In this document: piece by piece, positions 18,989 through 27,724 of the stretch | How the letters are laid out: every line of letters starts with the position of its first letter | Position numbering within the stretch: position 1 is the stretch's first letter | Assembly (NCBI GenBank): GCA_963763305.1 | Contig: CAVXNP010000001.1 | Span: 2,108,001-2,172,000, forward strand | DNA length: 64,000 nt | Source of the DNA: CAVXNP01 sp963763305 | GTDB taxonomy: Bacteria > Pseudomonadota > Gammaproteobacteria > Xanthomonadales > Rhodanobacteraceae | Direction of reading: 5' to 3' | Position numbers and translations under genes: made by a program | The notes under the pieces: model-generated | Databases searched by the model: none | The model's input: only the letters and a program-made list of their open reading frames with translations | What the model was told of the DNA's origin: nothing

Positions 18989-19064
18989 GCCGGCATAGCT
19001 CAGTTGGTAGAGCAACTGATTTGTAATCAGTAGGTCGCGGGTTCGACTCCTGCTGCCGGCACCA
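18989..19064 (+). tRNA. tRNA-Thr (anticodon TGT)
   Basis: A complete 76-base tRNA with a 7-bp acceptor stem (GCCGGCA/TGCCGGC), a D-arm (GCTC-AGTTGGTA-GAGC), an anticodon stem ACTGA/TCAGT with loop TTTGTAA (anticodon TGT, reading ACA), a 5-base variable loop, a T-arm with GTTCGACT, and an encoded CCA end. No other tRNA is adjacent. Confidence 0.97.
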
Positions 19065-19235
19065 ACCCCGCGTGGAAACCGCGCATCCGTGGCGGTCGTA
19101 CCTGGCCGGATCGACGCGCCCCTCCCGTTCACCCGCATCGTCGTCGGGTGGCATCCTTCACGCGGTTTTTCCCGCGCGCTCGAACACTTCCGCGCAGGTG
19201 CTTTCCTGCCACCGACCCGAATCAGCGAGAGGACT

Positions 19236-20150
19236 ATGGGCAACAAGAAAATATCCCTGGTGGGCGTACCCACCGACATCGGCGCCGGACATCGTGGCGC
19301 CTCGATGGGCCCCGAGGCGCTGCGTGTCGCCGGTCTGGCCGACAAGCTCCGTGATCTTGGCCTCGACGTGGCCGATCGCGGCAACCTGCAGGGGCCGGTC
19401 AATCCCTGGCAGCCCCCGGTGGACGGCTACCGCCACCTGCCCGAGGTGGTGACGTGGAACTCGGCTGTCTATACCGCCATCCTGCAGGAGCTCGAGCGTG
19501 GCCGGTTGCCGGTGATGCTCGGCGGCGACCACTGTCTGGGCCTGGGCTCGATCACCGCGGTGGCGCGTCATTGCCGTGAGAGCGGCAAGCAGTTGCGGGT
19601 GTTGTGGCTGGATGCGCACACCGACTTCAATACCGCCGGCGCGACGCCCTCGGGCAACGTGCACGGTATGCCGGTGGCCTGCCTGTGCGGGCATGGCCCG
19701 GAGGAGCTGACCACGCTCGGTGGCAGCGCGCCGGCGACCACGCCGGACGTGTTCCGCCAGATCGGCATTCGCTCGGTCGACGAGGGCGAAAAGCGGCTGG
19801 TGCGCGAAGCCAACGTGGCGATCTACGACATGCGCCGGATCGACGAGATCGGCATGCGCCAGGTGATGGAGCAGGCGCTGGCGGGGATGGACGACAACAC
19901 CCACCTGCACGTGAGCTTCGATGTCGATTTCCTCGACCCGAGCATCGCGCCGGGCGTGGGCACCACCGTACAGGGCGGTCCGAACTACCGCGAGGCGCAG
20001 CTGTGCATGGAGATGATCGCCGATACCGGAAAGGTGGCTTCGCTGGATATCGTCGAGCTCAACCCGGCCTACGACCAGCACAACCAGACCGCCCGGCTGG
20101 CGGTGGACCTGGTCGAGTCGCTGTTCGGCAAGTCGACCCTCCTGCGCTGA
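19236..20150 (+). CDS. rocF: Arginase
   Basis: A 304-residue dimanganese ureohydrolase that would cleave arginine to ornithine and urea. The metal-ligand motifs are all present: LGGDHCLGLGS, WLDAHTDFNT and SFDVDFLDPSIAPGVGTTV. The G-T-x-V form and the length favour arginase over agmatinase. A GAGAGGA ribosome site precedes the ATG at 19236. The start lies about 170 bp after tRNA-Thr. Confidence 0.92.
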   Translation: MGNKKISLVGVPTDIGAGHRGASMGPEALRVAGLADKLRDLGLDVADRGNLQGPVNPWQPPVDGYRHLPEVVTWNSAVYTAILQELERGRLPVMLGGDHCLGLGSITAVARHCRESGKQLRVLWLDAHTDFNTAGATPSGNVHGMPVACLCGHGPEELTTLGGSAPATTPDVFRQIGIRSVDEGEKRLVREANVAIYDMRRIDEIGMRQVMEQALAGMDDNTHLHVSFDVDFLDPSIAPGVGTTVQGGPNYREAQLCMEMIADTGKVASLDIVELNPAYDQHNQTARLAVDLVESLFGKSTLLR

Positions 20151-20238
20151 CTTGGCATGGTTGCCGCGGCTGCGCACGGCAGCCGCCGGGCACTGAAGGT
20201 ATCCTGTCGCACTCCGCTTCCCACCGACTCCCGACCGC

Positions 20239-21606
20239 ATGAGCAGAATCCGCGTCCTGACCGGCATCACCACCACCGGTATCCCGCACCTGGGCAACTA
20301 CGCCGGCGCGATCCGCCCCGCGGTGGCGGCGAGCCGTCGCGAGGATGTCGACGCGTTCTACTTCATGGCCGACTACCACGCGCTGATCAAGAGCGACGAT
20401 CCGGCCCGGATCGATCGCTCGCGGCTGGAGATCGCCGCGACCTGGCTGGCCTGTGGCCTCGATCCTGAGCGGGTGACCTTCTACCGTCAGTCCGACATTC
20501 CCGAGATTCCCGAGCTCACCTGGCTGCTGACCTGCGTCACCGCCAAGGGCATGCTCAATCGCGCGCACGCCTACAAGGCGGCGGTGGATCGCAACGCCGA
20601 GACCGGCGAGGATGCCGATGCCGGGATCACCGCCGGCCTGTACATGTATCCGGTGCTGATGGCCGCCGACATCCTGGCGTTCGATGCGCACAAGGTTCCG
20701 GTCGGGCGCGACCAGATCCAGCACCTGGAGATGGCGCGCGACATCGCCCAGCGCTTCAACCACGCCTGGGGCGATGAGTTCTTCGTGCTGCCGGAGGCGC
20801 AGATCGAGGAGCAGGTGGCCACCTTGCCGGGACTGGACGGGCGCAAGATGTCCAAGAGCTACGACAACACCATCCCGCTGTTTGCCGGCGGACCCAGGGC
20901 GCTGCGCGATGCGATCATGCGCATCGTCACCGACTCGCGCCTGCCGGGCGAGCCGAAGGATGCCGACAGCAGTGCGTTGTACCCGCTGTTTCGCGCCTTC
21001 GCCGACGAGGTCGAGTCGCGTGCGTTCCGGCAGGCGCTGGAGGATGGGCTGGGCTGGGGCGAGGCCAAGCAGGTGCTGCTCGATCGCATCGAGACCGACC
21101 TGGCGCCATTGCGCGAGCGCTATGACAGCTTGATCGCCCAGCCGGCGCGGATCGAGGAAATCCTGCAGGCCGGTGCGCACAAGGCGCGCGCCGTGGCCAC
21201 GCCGAAACTCGCCGCGCTGCGCCGTGCGGTCGGGCTGCGGCCGCATCGGGCAGCGTCCAGGCCGACGGAGGCGACGTCACCGGCGGCCAAGGTTGCCGGC
21301 AAGCCCCGTTTTGCCAGCTTCCGCGACGGTGACGGCAGCTTCCGCTTCCGGCTGCTGGGTGTGGATGGTGACGAGCTGCTGCTGTCGGTGCCGTTTGCTG
21401 ATCCGAAGGCGGCTGGCGCGTTGCAGAAGCGCATCAAGGGCTTGGGCGCAGCCGCCGCAGTAGTGCAGCTCAAGCCACAGCACCTGGTGCTGGAACTCGA
21501 TGGTGACGCGGTGGCGGTCACGCCCGATTACCCGGACGAGCCGTCGCGGGATCAGGCACTGGCACGCCTGCGCGAGGCCCTGGATCAGTTGGCGGCGGCC
21601 GAGTGA
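20239..21606 (+). CDS. trpS: Tryptophan--tRNA ligase with C-terminal extension
   Basis: A 455-residue class I synthetase. The HIGH-equivalent is TTTGIPHLGNYAG (residues 11-23) and the KMSKS loop is GLDGRKMSKSYDNT. The usual bacterial enzyme is about 330-350 residues; here a charged linker (about 345-355) leads to an extra domain of about 95 residues (PRFASFRDGDGSFRFRLLGV onward) that resembles a DUF1508/YegP-like unit. The extension occurs in other Xanthomonadales TrpS proteins; its role is unknown. Confidence 0.95.
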   Translation: MSRIRVLTGITTTGIPHLGNYAGAIRPAVAASRREDVDAFYFMADYHALIKSDDPARIDRSRLEIAATWLACGLDPERVTFYRQSDIPEIPELTWLLTCVTAKGMLNRAHAYKAAVDRNAETGEDADAGITAGLYMYPVLMAADILAFDAHKVPVGRDQIQHLEMARDIAQRFNHAWGDEFFVLPEAQIEEQVATLPGLDGRKMSKSYDNTIPLFAGGPRALRDAIMRIVTDSRLPGEPKDADSSALYPLFRAFADEVESRAFRQALEDGLGWGEAKQVLLDRIETDLAPLRERYDSLIAQPARIEEILQAGAHKARAVATPKLAALRRAVGLRPHRAASRPTEATSPAAKVAGKPRFASFRDGDGSFRFRLLGVDGDELLLSVPFADPKAAGALQKRIKGLGAAAAVVQLKPQHLVLELDGDAVAVTPDYPDEPSRDQALARLREALDQLAAAE

Positions 21607-21642
21607 TGTCACCTTTGCCACGTTGTCATCCGGCCTGACCGC

Positions 21643-21981
21643 ATGCGCTACCTTGCCTTGCTCCTGCTTGCCCCCTGGCTGCTGATACTCGGCTGGGCCT
21701 ACTTCGCCTACCCGAAGAGCCTGCCGCGCACGGTCGCGCGTCGGCTGTTCGACGTGCTGGTGTTGCTGGCTACGGCGGTCGCCGCGGTCCTGGCGGCCCA
21801 GCGGGGCTTCGACACCGCGCCGCGTCCGGAACTCACGGCTTTCGGAACGCGCAGTGGCGCGATCTGGCAGCAGGTCTCGCCAGCACTTTATGGCTACGGT
21901 GCCGCGACCGCTGTGCTGGCGGTGGCGACCTTGCTGCGCCTGCTCATCTGGCGCCGCTCGAAGGAGGTCTCCAATGGATGA
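21643..21981 (+). CDS. Small hypothetical membrane protein
   Basis: A 112-residue protein with three probable membrane helices (about 2-20, 32-50 and 80-100) and a basic C-terminus (RRSKEVSNG). No family was recognised. It overlaps the next gene by 8 bp and follows trpS by 36 bp, so the three may be co-transcribed. Confidence 0.65.
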   Translation: MRYLALLLLAPWLLILGWAYFAYPKSLPRTVARRLFDVLVLLATAVAAVLAAQRGFDTAPRPELTAFGTRSGAIWQQVSPALYGYGAATAVLAVATLLRLLIWRRSKEVSNG

Positions 21982-22615
21982 ACGCACCTTGCAGCGCGCG
22001 GTCCAGCTGCTGTTCGAACGCCACGAGGTGGAGCTCGAGGTGGACGAGGACTGGCTGCTGACCGACGGCGACTATCCGGCCGTCCGCGCGAGCTGGCACC
22101 CGGGTGGCGAAGACAGGCCCGGCCGGCTGGATATCGACGTGGTGCTGGGCGAAGACCGCTGCATCGAACAGAGTTACCCCGGCTACGGGGACGGCGAAGC
22201 GGCGCGTCGCGATGCCCTGAGGCGCTTCGGTGAGGTCGACCTGCACGTGCTGCTGGCGGCATGCTGGTATGTGACCGATGACCGCAAGCTCGAACTGACC
22301 AGTTGGCATATCGGGGTGCGCAGCTGGGACGTGTTCCTCGGGCGTCCGACCGTCGATGGTGCCCAGGTAGCCGTGCCAGGCGAGCTTGCCTCCGCGATGG
22401 CCAGAGCGGTGCAGGATGAGGCGCTGAGCGCCCAACTGCACTGGGTCCGCTGGCTGGTCAAGTGCTCGGCCGAGGGCAACTTTGCGGTGGAAGCATTGCT
22501 GGACAATCAGTCCTGGCCCGCCGGCGACCGTGTGTTGACCGCGGTCCAGTGGCCCGCCGGTGACGGGTTTTACGCCGTGCGAGGGTTTTTCATGCTGGAT
22601 GTGCGCGACTACTGA
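21974..22615 (+). CDS. DUF6348-like hypothetical protein
   Basis: A 213-residue acidic cytoplasmic protein starting after an excellent AAGGAGGT site. The pattern LLFERHEVELEVDEDWLLTD, then GRLDIDVVLGEDRCIEQSYPG, and a C-terminal TSWHIGVRSWDVFLGRP block resembles the DUF6348 group; this assignment is from memory and is tentative. There is no catalytic signature. It is coupled to the small membrane protein upstream. Confidence 0.65.
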   Translation: MDERTLQRAVQLLFERHEVELEVDEDWLLTDGDYPAVRASWHPGGEDRPGRLDIDVVLGEDRCIEQSYPGYGDGEAARRDALRRFGEVDLHVLLAACWYVTDDRKLELTSWHIGVRSWDVFLGRPTVDGAQVAVPGELASAMARAVQDEALSAQLHWVRWLVKCSAEGNFAVEALLDNQSWPAGDRVLTAVQWPAGDGFYAVRGFFMLDVRDY

Positions 22616-22636
22616 GCGGCTGCGGCGTTTCCCACG

Positions 22637-22662
22637 GAAAAGGGGCGCTCATCGGCGCCCCT
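22637..22662 (-). terminator. Terminator between convergent genes
   Basis: A perfect 8-bp stem AGGGGCGC/GCGCCCCT (22641-22662, 6-base loop) is followed on the minus strand by TTTT (22637-22640). It lies between the convergent DUF6348-like gene and the E2 gene and best fits termination of the minus-strand dehydrogenase operon; it may also act, weakly, on the plus strand. Confidence 0.75.
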
Positions 22663-22689
22663 CTTCGTTCAAGCCCCCAAATTACTGAA

Positions 22690-24087
22690 TTACTGGGGCA
22701 GGGCCAGGTCGTCCAGCAGCGCCTTCAGGAACCTGGCTGCCTCGCCGCCCGTGGCGGCGCGGTGGTCGAAGGTCAGGCTGATCGGCATGCGACGGTGCAC
22801 CTCGATGCCGCCCATTACTGCCACCACGTCGTGGCTGAGCTTGCCGGCACCGATGATGGCGACGGTCGGCGGTACCACCACCGGGGTGGCGTACCTGCCG
22901 GCGAACATGCCGAAGTTCGACAGGCTGATGGTGTAGCCGGACAGCTCCGAGGACGGGATGCTGCGGTCCTCCACCTGCGTGCGCAGGCGCTTGATCGCGC
23001 CACGGATGCCGCCGGCGTCGAGCATGTCCGCGTTGCGCAGGGCAGGCACGAACAGGCCGTCGTCGGTGTCCACCGCGATGCCGATATCGACGTGCGGGTG
23101 CAGGGTGCGGCTGAGGTTCTTGCCGTCGAACCAGGCGTTCAGCGCGGGCACCGCCTTGCAGGCGGCGACGATGGCGCGGATCAGGCGGGCGGTGATGTCC
23201 TGCTTGCCGATCCAGGCGTGCAGGTCGGCGTCGTCGACCAGGGTGGTCGGCACCACCTGGGCATGCGCGTCGGCCATTACCCGGGCCATGTTGCGGCGCA
23301 CGCCCTTGAGCTGTTCGGGCTGGCCGCTGGCGGTGACGCTGGGCGGCGCGGTGCGCATCGGCTTGCCGGCCTGCGACACCGAACTGCGTTGCTGCTGCGG
23401 CGCCGGGCCCGGCTGCGGCAGCTCCGGCGCCAGGTGGCGGCCGGCCGAGGCCGGCGCGCCGCCGGCGGAGCCCATCGGGGCGGAGCCGTCGGCGGCCGCC
23501 TGCTTGACGTCCTTCATGGTGACCACGCCGTCGGCGCCGGTCGGCTTGACCTTGCCCAGGTCGACCTTGAGCTTGCGTGCCAGCGCGCGTACCGCCGGCA
23601 CCGCCTTGACCCCGCCCACCGTGGCCATCTGCTCCACGTGCACGTGGCTGCCGCTGACCATCGCACCGACCACGGTGCCTTCGTCCTCACGGTCGCCGCC
23701 GGCTTCCACTTCACCGCCATCGTCGGAGGCGACCACCTTGTTGCCGTCGTCCGGGGCAGGGCTGCCGACGCTCTTCTCGGGCGCCTTCTTGGGGCCGTGA
23801 TGGTGACCAGTGGACTCGGCCTCGGCGCGCTGCTTGGCGTTCGGGTCGGGCTCGAACTCGGCCAGCGCGGCGCCGGTCTCGATGATGTCGCCGGCGGCGC
23901 CGTGCAGCTTGGTCACCTTGCCGGTGTAGGGCGAGGGCACGTCGACCACCGCCTTGGCGGTCTCCATCGAGCACAGCGGGGCGTCCAGCTTGATGCTGTC
24001 GCCCACCTTCACGTGCCACTCGACGATGGTCGCGTCGGGCAGGCCTTCGCCGAGGTCGGGCAGGTAGAACGTCTTGATGTCAGCCAT
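22690..24087 (-). CDS. 2-oxoacid dehydrogenase E2 (dihydrolipoamide acyltransferase)
   Basis: A 465-residue E2 with one lipoyl domain (1-80; lipoyl Lys45 in the motif METAKAVVDVP), a low-complexity linker, a subunit-binding domain (about 165-205, AVPAVRALARKLKVDL) and a C-terminal catalytic domain. The catalytic motif reads FDHRAATGG: the histidine (His442) is present but the usual Asp of DHRxxDG is Thr446. It is the last gene of the E1alpha-E1beta-E2 operon. Pyruvate and branched-chain 2-oxoacid substrates are both possible. Confidence 0.88.
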   Translation of the reverse strand: MADIKTFYLPDLGEGLPDATIVEWHVKVGDSIKLDAPLCSMETAKAVVDVPSPYTGKVTKLHGAAGDIIETGAALAEFEPDPNAKQRAEAESTGHHHGPKKAPEKSVGSPAPDDGNKVVASDDGGEVEAGGDREDEGTVVGAMVSGSHVHVEQMATVGGVKAVPAVRALARKLKVDLGKVKPTGADGVVTMKDVKQAAADGSAPMGSAGGAPASAGRHLAPELPQPGPAPQQQRSSVSQAGKPMRTAPPSVTASGQPEQLKGVRRNMARVMADAHAQVVPTTLVDDADLHAWIGKQDITARLIRAIVAACKAVPALNAWFDGKNLSRTLHPHVDIGIAVDTDDGLFVPALRNADMLDAGGIRGAIKRLRTQVEDRSIPSSELSGYTISLSNFGMFAGRYATPVVVPPTVAIIGAGKLSHDVVAVMGGIEVHRRMPISLTFDHRAATGGEAARFLKALLDDLALPQ

Positions 24088-24118
24088 GGTGGAGTTCCAA
24101 AGTGTGTGAGATTTTGGC

Positions 24119-24226
24119 TCCCTTCCCTGCTTGCAGGGGAGGGTTGGGGAGGGGTTCGCACTTGCCACTAATCCTGCAAGGACCTCACCCCCTCCCAGCC
24201 TCCCCCTGCAAGCAGGGGGAGGAGCA
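24119..24226. repeat. Inverted REP-like repeat pair inside the dehydrogenase operon
   Basis: Two inverted copies of a G-rich palindromic unit lie between the E1beta and E2 genes: the left copy at about 24119-24154 (core CCTGCTTGCAGGGGAGGG) and the right at about 24183-24226 (core CCCCCTGCAAGCAGGGGGAG). Each has its own small stem and together they can fold into a long hairpin in the operon mRNA, which could stabilise the E1 part or lower E2 expression. They resemble dispersed Xanthomonadales REP elements. Confidence 0.75.
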
Positions 24227-24231
24227 GGGCG

Positions 24232-25212
24232 TCAGCTGGCCGCCAGCGTGCGCTTGGCCGCGTCCACGATGCGCTCGACGCTGGGCAGGTACTTCATCTC
24301 CAGGCGGAACAGCGGAATGTGGGTATCCGGACCGGTGACACGCTCGACCGGCGCGAGCAGGTCGTACATGCATTCTTCGGCCAGGCGGGCGGCGATCTCG
24401 GCACCGAAGCCGGCGCTCTTGGGCGCCTCGTGCACGATCACGCAGCGGCCGGTCTTGGCCACCGATTCGGCGATGGTGTCGAAGTCCAGCGGGGTCAGCG
24501 TGGCCAGGTCGATAACTTCGGCGCTGATGCCGTCCTCGGCCAGCGCATCGGCCGCCTCCAGGGTTTCCTTCACCTGGGCGCCCCAGGTCACCAGGGTCAC
24601 GTCGGTGCCGTCGCGCAGCACGAAGCACACGTCCAGCGGCAGCGCTTCGCCGTCGTCGGGCACCTCTTCCTTGTACTGGCGGTAGATGCGCTTGGGCTCG
24701 AAGAACATCACCGGATCCGGGTCGCGGATCGCCGCCAGCAGCAGGCCGTAGGCACGCGCCGGCGAGGAGGGCATCACCACGCGCAGGCCGGGGATGTTGG
24801 TGAACAGGTGCTCGTTGGCCTCGGAATGGTGCTCCGGCGCGCGGATGCCGCCGCCCCAGGGCGCGCGCCATACCGCCGGCACGGTCAGCCGGCCGCGGGT
24901 ACGGTTGCGCATGCGCGCGGCGTGGCAGGCGATCTGCTCCATCATCGGGTAGATGAAGCCTTCGAACTGCGCCTCGGCCACCGGCTTCATGCCCTGCACG
25001 GCCAGGCCCACGGTGACGCCGGCGATGGTGGTTTCATCCAGCGGCGTGTCGATCACGCGCTGCTCGCCGAACTTCTCCTGCAGGCCCTGGGTGGCGCGGA
25101 ACACGCCACCGTTGATGCCCACGTCCTCGCCCAGCACCACGACCGAGTCGTCGTGCTTCATTTCGTAGGCCAGCGCCTGGGTGACGGCTTCAATAAGAGT
25201 GATCTGTGCCAT
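24232..25212 (-). CDS. 2-oxoacid dehydrogenase E1 component, beta subunit
   Basis: A 326-residue transketolase-like subunit that pairs with E1alpha to decarboxylate a 2-oxoacid using thiamine diphosphate. Features: VVVLGEDVGINGGVFRATQGL, the conserved DTPLDETTIAGVTVGLA (with the Glu that activates ThDP), APWGGGIRAPEHHSEA, and a C-terminal transketolase domain. Its start is 3 bp after the E1alpha stop. Confidence 0.92.
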   Translation of the reverse strand: MAQITLIEAVTQALAYEMKHDDSVVVLGEDVGINGGVFRATQGLQEKFGEQRVIDTPLDETTIAGVTVGLAVQGMKPVAEAQFEGFIYPMMEQIACHAARMRNRTRGRLTVPAVWRAPWGGGIRAPEHHSEANEHLFTNIPGLRVVMPSSPARAYGLLLAAIRDPDPVMFFEPKRIYRQYKEEVPDDGEALPLDVCFVLRDGTDVTLVTWGAQVKETLEAADALAEDGISAEVIDLATLTPLDFDTIAESVAKTGRCVIVHEAPKSAGFGAEIAARLAEECMYDLLAPVERVTGPDTHIPLFRLEMKYLPSVERIVDAAKRTLAAS

Positions 25213-25215
25213 GGC

Positions 25216-26307
25216 TTAGTGGCTCTTGTTGGTGGTTTCGAGCGAGACCCACAAGTCGCGCTGCTTTTCGAGGTCGGCGGGAATCTCGGCGAAGGTGTAG
25301 TCGAACATCGCCGTGACCGGCTGGGTCTTGGTCTGCAGGTAGGCGTTGACCTCGTTGTCCATCCACTCGTCGCACTCGGCCTTCCAGGCTTCTTCCTTGG
25401 CGTCGTCCCAGACCTTCTTGGCCACCAGCCAGTTGCGCAGGCGCTTCATCGGCTCCTTGTCCCAGCCGTCCTTGACCTCCTGCTCGCCGCGGTAGCGGCG
25501 CGCATCGTCGGCGGTGGTGTGGTCGCCCAGGCGGTAGGTGACCGCCTCGATCACGCTGCCGCCCTCGCCGTTGCGGGCGCGCTCGAGCGCGTCTTCCATG
25601 GCCTTGCGCACCGCGATGATGTCGTTGCCGTCGACCTGGATGCAGGGCAGGCCCGCGGCGATGCCCTTCTGCGCCAGCGTCGGGGCACCGGACTGGATCT
25701 TGCGCGGTACCGAAATGGCCCACTGGTTGTTGACGATCACCGCCACCAGCGGAAGCTTCTGCGCGCCGGCGATGTTGATGGCGCCGTAGAAGTCGCCCTT
25801 GGAGGAGCCGCCGTCGCCGATGGTGCACACCGCCACGCGCTTCTCGCCGCGGATCTTGAACGCCATCGCGCTGCCGGCCGCGTGCAGGCACTGGGTGCCG
25901 ATCGGCACCGACCAGGCAAAGTCATGCCGCGCCGGCTCGGTCTGGTAGTCGTTGCCGCGCTCGTCGCCGCCCCAGTACATGTAGACCTCGCGCGGCTGCA
26001 CGCCGCGGTACAGCTGCGCGCCGTATTCGCGGTAGCTGGGGGCGTAGACGTCTTCCGGCTTCATGGCGCTGCCGATGCCGACGTGGGCGGCCTCGTGGCC
26101 CAGGCAGCTGGCGTAGGTGCCCAGCTTGCCGGTGCGCTGCAGCGCGATCGACTTGGCGTCGAACACGCGGGTGGACAGCATCAACTTGTACAGCTCGACC
26201 ATGTGGTCGAGATCCTTGGCGAACTCGGGCAGGTCCTTGCGAACCTGCTTGCCCTCGGCGTCGAGGTATTGCAGGTATTCGATTTCAAACTTGGCGGCGA
26301 TGGTCAC
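25216..26307 (-). CDS. 2-oxoacid dehydrogenase E1 component, alpha subunit
   Basis: A 363-residue ThDP-binding subunit with the cofactor motif GDGGSSKGDFYGAINIAG...VNNQWAIS and the phosphorylation-loop equivalent YRLGDHTTADDARRY. The best start is a GTG at 26305-26307 with GGGAG seven bases upstream; the open frame extends to 26487 but without a ribosome site. It is first in the operon E1alpha-E1beta-E2; no E3 gene is present in the window. The two-subunit E1 is of the branched-chain or heterotetrameric pyruvate type. Confidence 0.9.
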   Translation of the reverse strand: MTIAAKFEIEYLQYLDAEGKQVRKDLPEFAKDLDHMVELYKLMLSTRVFDAKSIALQRTGKLGTYASCLGHEAAHVGIGSAMKPEDVYAPSYREYGAQLYRGVQPREVYMYWGGDERGNDYQTEPARHDFAWSVPIGTQCLHAAGSAMAFKIRGEKRVAVCTIGDGGSSKGDFYGAINIAGAQKLPLVAVIVNNQWAISVPRKIQSGAPTLAQKGIAAGLPCIQVDGNDIIAVRKAMEDALERARNGEGGSVIEAVTYRLGDHTTADDARRYRGEQEVKDGWDKEPMKRLRNWLVAKKVWDDAKEEAWKAECDEWMDNEVNAYLQTKTQPVTAMFDYTFAEIPADLEKQRDLWVSLETTNKSH

Positions 26308-26734
26308 GACTCGCTCCCGGAGGTGGCGTTTGGGGGTGTTGCTCTTAGGGGAGGCGGCGGCCCATCCAGTGGGGCCAGGCACGCACAATAGGTCGAACAA
26401 GACCGCGCTTGATAACAGGCGGGCATGTTGCGGTGCAAGGTACGGTGCAACATGGGTGGTCCTGCAAAACGTGAAGGGCGGCAGCAAAGGTTATTGATTG
26501 GCAAGCGAAAAGCGGCTTTCTTTGTCCGTATGCGGTCGGTCCCGCGGGCCGTTGCCCCCAGCGCGCGATGGCGATCGTGCGTCGCGCGTCCGTCGGGGTC
26601 CGCTCGCTCCACCGGGCGTGCGCCGTGTGGCATCGACCTCCGGCCGATGAGCTGGCGCGCACTTGCTGCAGATCAGGGCAGCTTCTCTCCCAGACCGTTA
26701 CCATGCCGCTTTCCCGGGAGGTGGACGCAGCATC
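26308..26734. other. Divergent intergenic region, 427 bp
   Basis: The space between the dehydrogenase operon (minus) and kynA (plus) must hold both promoters. I see no reliable coding frame, no strong terminator and no obvious operator palindrome. The frames that are open here are short or are upstream extensions lacking ribosome sites. Confidence 0.5.
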
Positions 26735-27583
26735 ATGAGCGACAATCAGCGCGACCTGGAGGCCGGCATCCGGACCGACCTCAATGGCAAGTTGACCTAC
26801 GGCGGCTACCTGCAACTGGAGACGTTGCTCTCCGCACAGCAGCCGCTGACCCGGCCACCGCACCACGACGAGATGCTGTTCGTGATCCAGCACCAGGTCG
26901 CCGAGCTGTGGATGAAACTGGTGATCCACGAGCTGAAGGCAGCGGTGGCCCACCTGCAGGCGGACGACGTCAACGCGTGCCTGAAGATCCTGGCGCGGGT
27001 CAAGCAGGTGCAGCGGCAACTGTTCGAGCAGTGGGCGGTGCTGGAAACGCTGACTCCCGCCGAGTATCTGGAATTCCGCGAGACGCTCGGACCGTCGTCC
27101 GGGTTCCAGTCGCTGCAGTACCGCACCATCGAGTTCCTGCTGGGCAACAAGAACGCGCAGATGCTGGCGGTGTTCGCCTACGATCCGGCAGCGCAGGAAA
27201 GCCTGCGCCAGGTACTCGAAGCGCCCAGCCTGTACGACGAGTTCCTGCGCTACCTGGCCCGCCGCGGCCATGCCGTGCCGCCGGAGCTGCTCGAGCGCGA
27301 CTGGACCCAGCCGCACCGACGCCATGCCGGCCTGCTGCCGGTGCTCAAGCGCATCTATACCGAGCGCAACGCATGGTGGCCGGAATACCACCTGTGCGAG
27401 CAGCTGGTGGACATCGAGGAAAGCTTCCAGCTGTGGCGGTTCCGCCACATGAAGACGGTGGAGCGGATCATCGGCCATCGCCGTGGCACCGGCGGGTCGT
27501 CCGGCGTGTCGTTCCTGAAACAGGCGCTGGACCTGGAATTCTTTCCCGAGTTGCTGGACGTGCGCACCGAGCTGGGAAGCTGA
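26735..27583 (+). CDS. kynA: Tryptophan 2,3-dioxygenase
   Basis: A 282-residue heme enzyme that opens tryptophan to N-formylkynurenine, first step of the kynurenine pathway. Conserved segments are LTYGGYLQLETLLSAQQP, HHDEMLFVIQHQVAELWMKL, GFQSLQYRTIEFLLGNKN and the heme-ligand region LWRFRHMKTVERIIGHRRGTGGSSG. The length is normal. No kynB or kynU is adjacent, so the rest of the pathway lies elsewhere. Confidence 0.97.
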   Translation: MSDNQRDLEAGIRTDLNGKLTYGGYLQLETLLSAQQPLTRPPHHDEMLFVIQHQVAELWMKLVIHELKAAVAHLQADDVNACLKILARVKQVQRQLFEQWAVLETLTPAEYLEFRETLGPSSGFQSLQYRTIEFLLGNKNAQMLAVFAYDPAAQESLRQVLEAPSLYDEFLRYLARRGHAVPPELLERDWTQPHRRHAGLLPVLKRIYTERNAWWPEYHLCEQLVDIEESFQLWRFRHMKTVERIIGHRRGTGGSSGVSFLKQALDLEFFPELLDVRTELGS

Positions 27584-27724
27584 GCCCGCGGGCGATCGCC
27601 AGCACCGCCCGGCAGGCAGAAAGCCGACAAGACATTTGACGAACCCGGCGCGTGCCGGTACATCTCCCTGGATCGACCGGTTGCGCGAGGGGCGCATGCC
27701 GGGGCCTCAACGACAGGGGAATGC

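Noticed and set aside
22762..24171. Large open frames antisense to the E2, E1 and norB genes
   Set aside because: High-GC codon bias leaves long open frames on the opposite strand; these lack motifs, ribosome sites and recognisable families.
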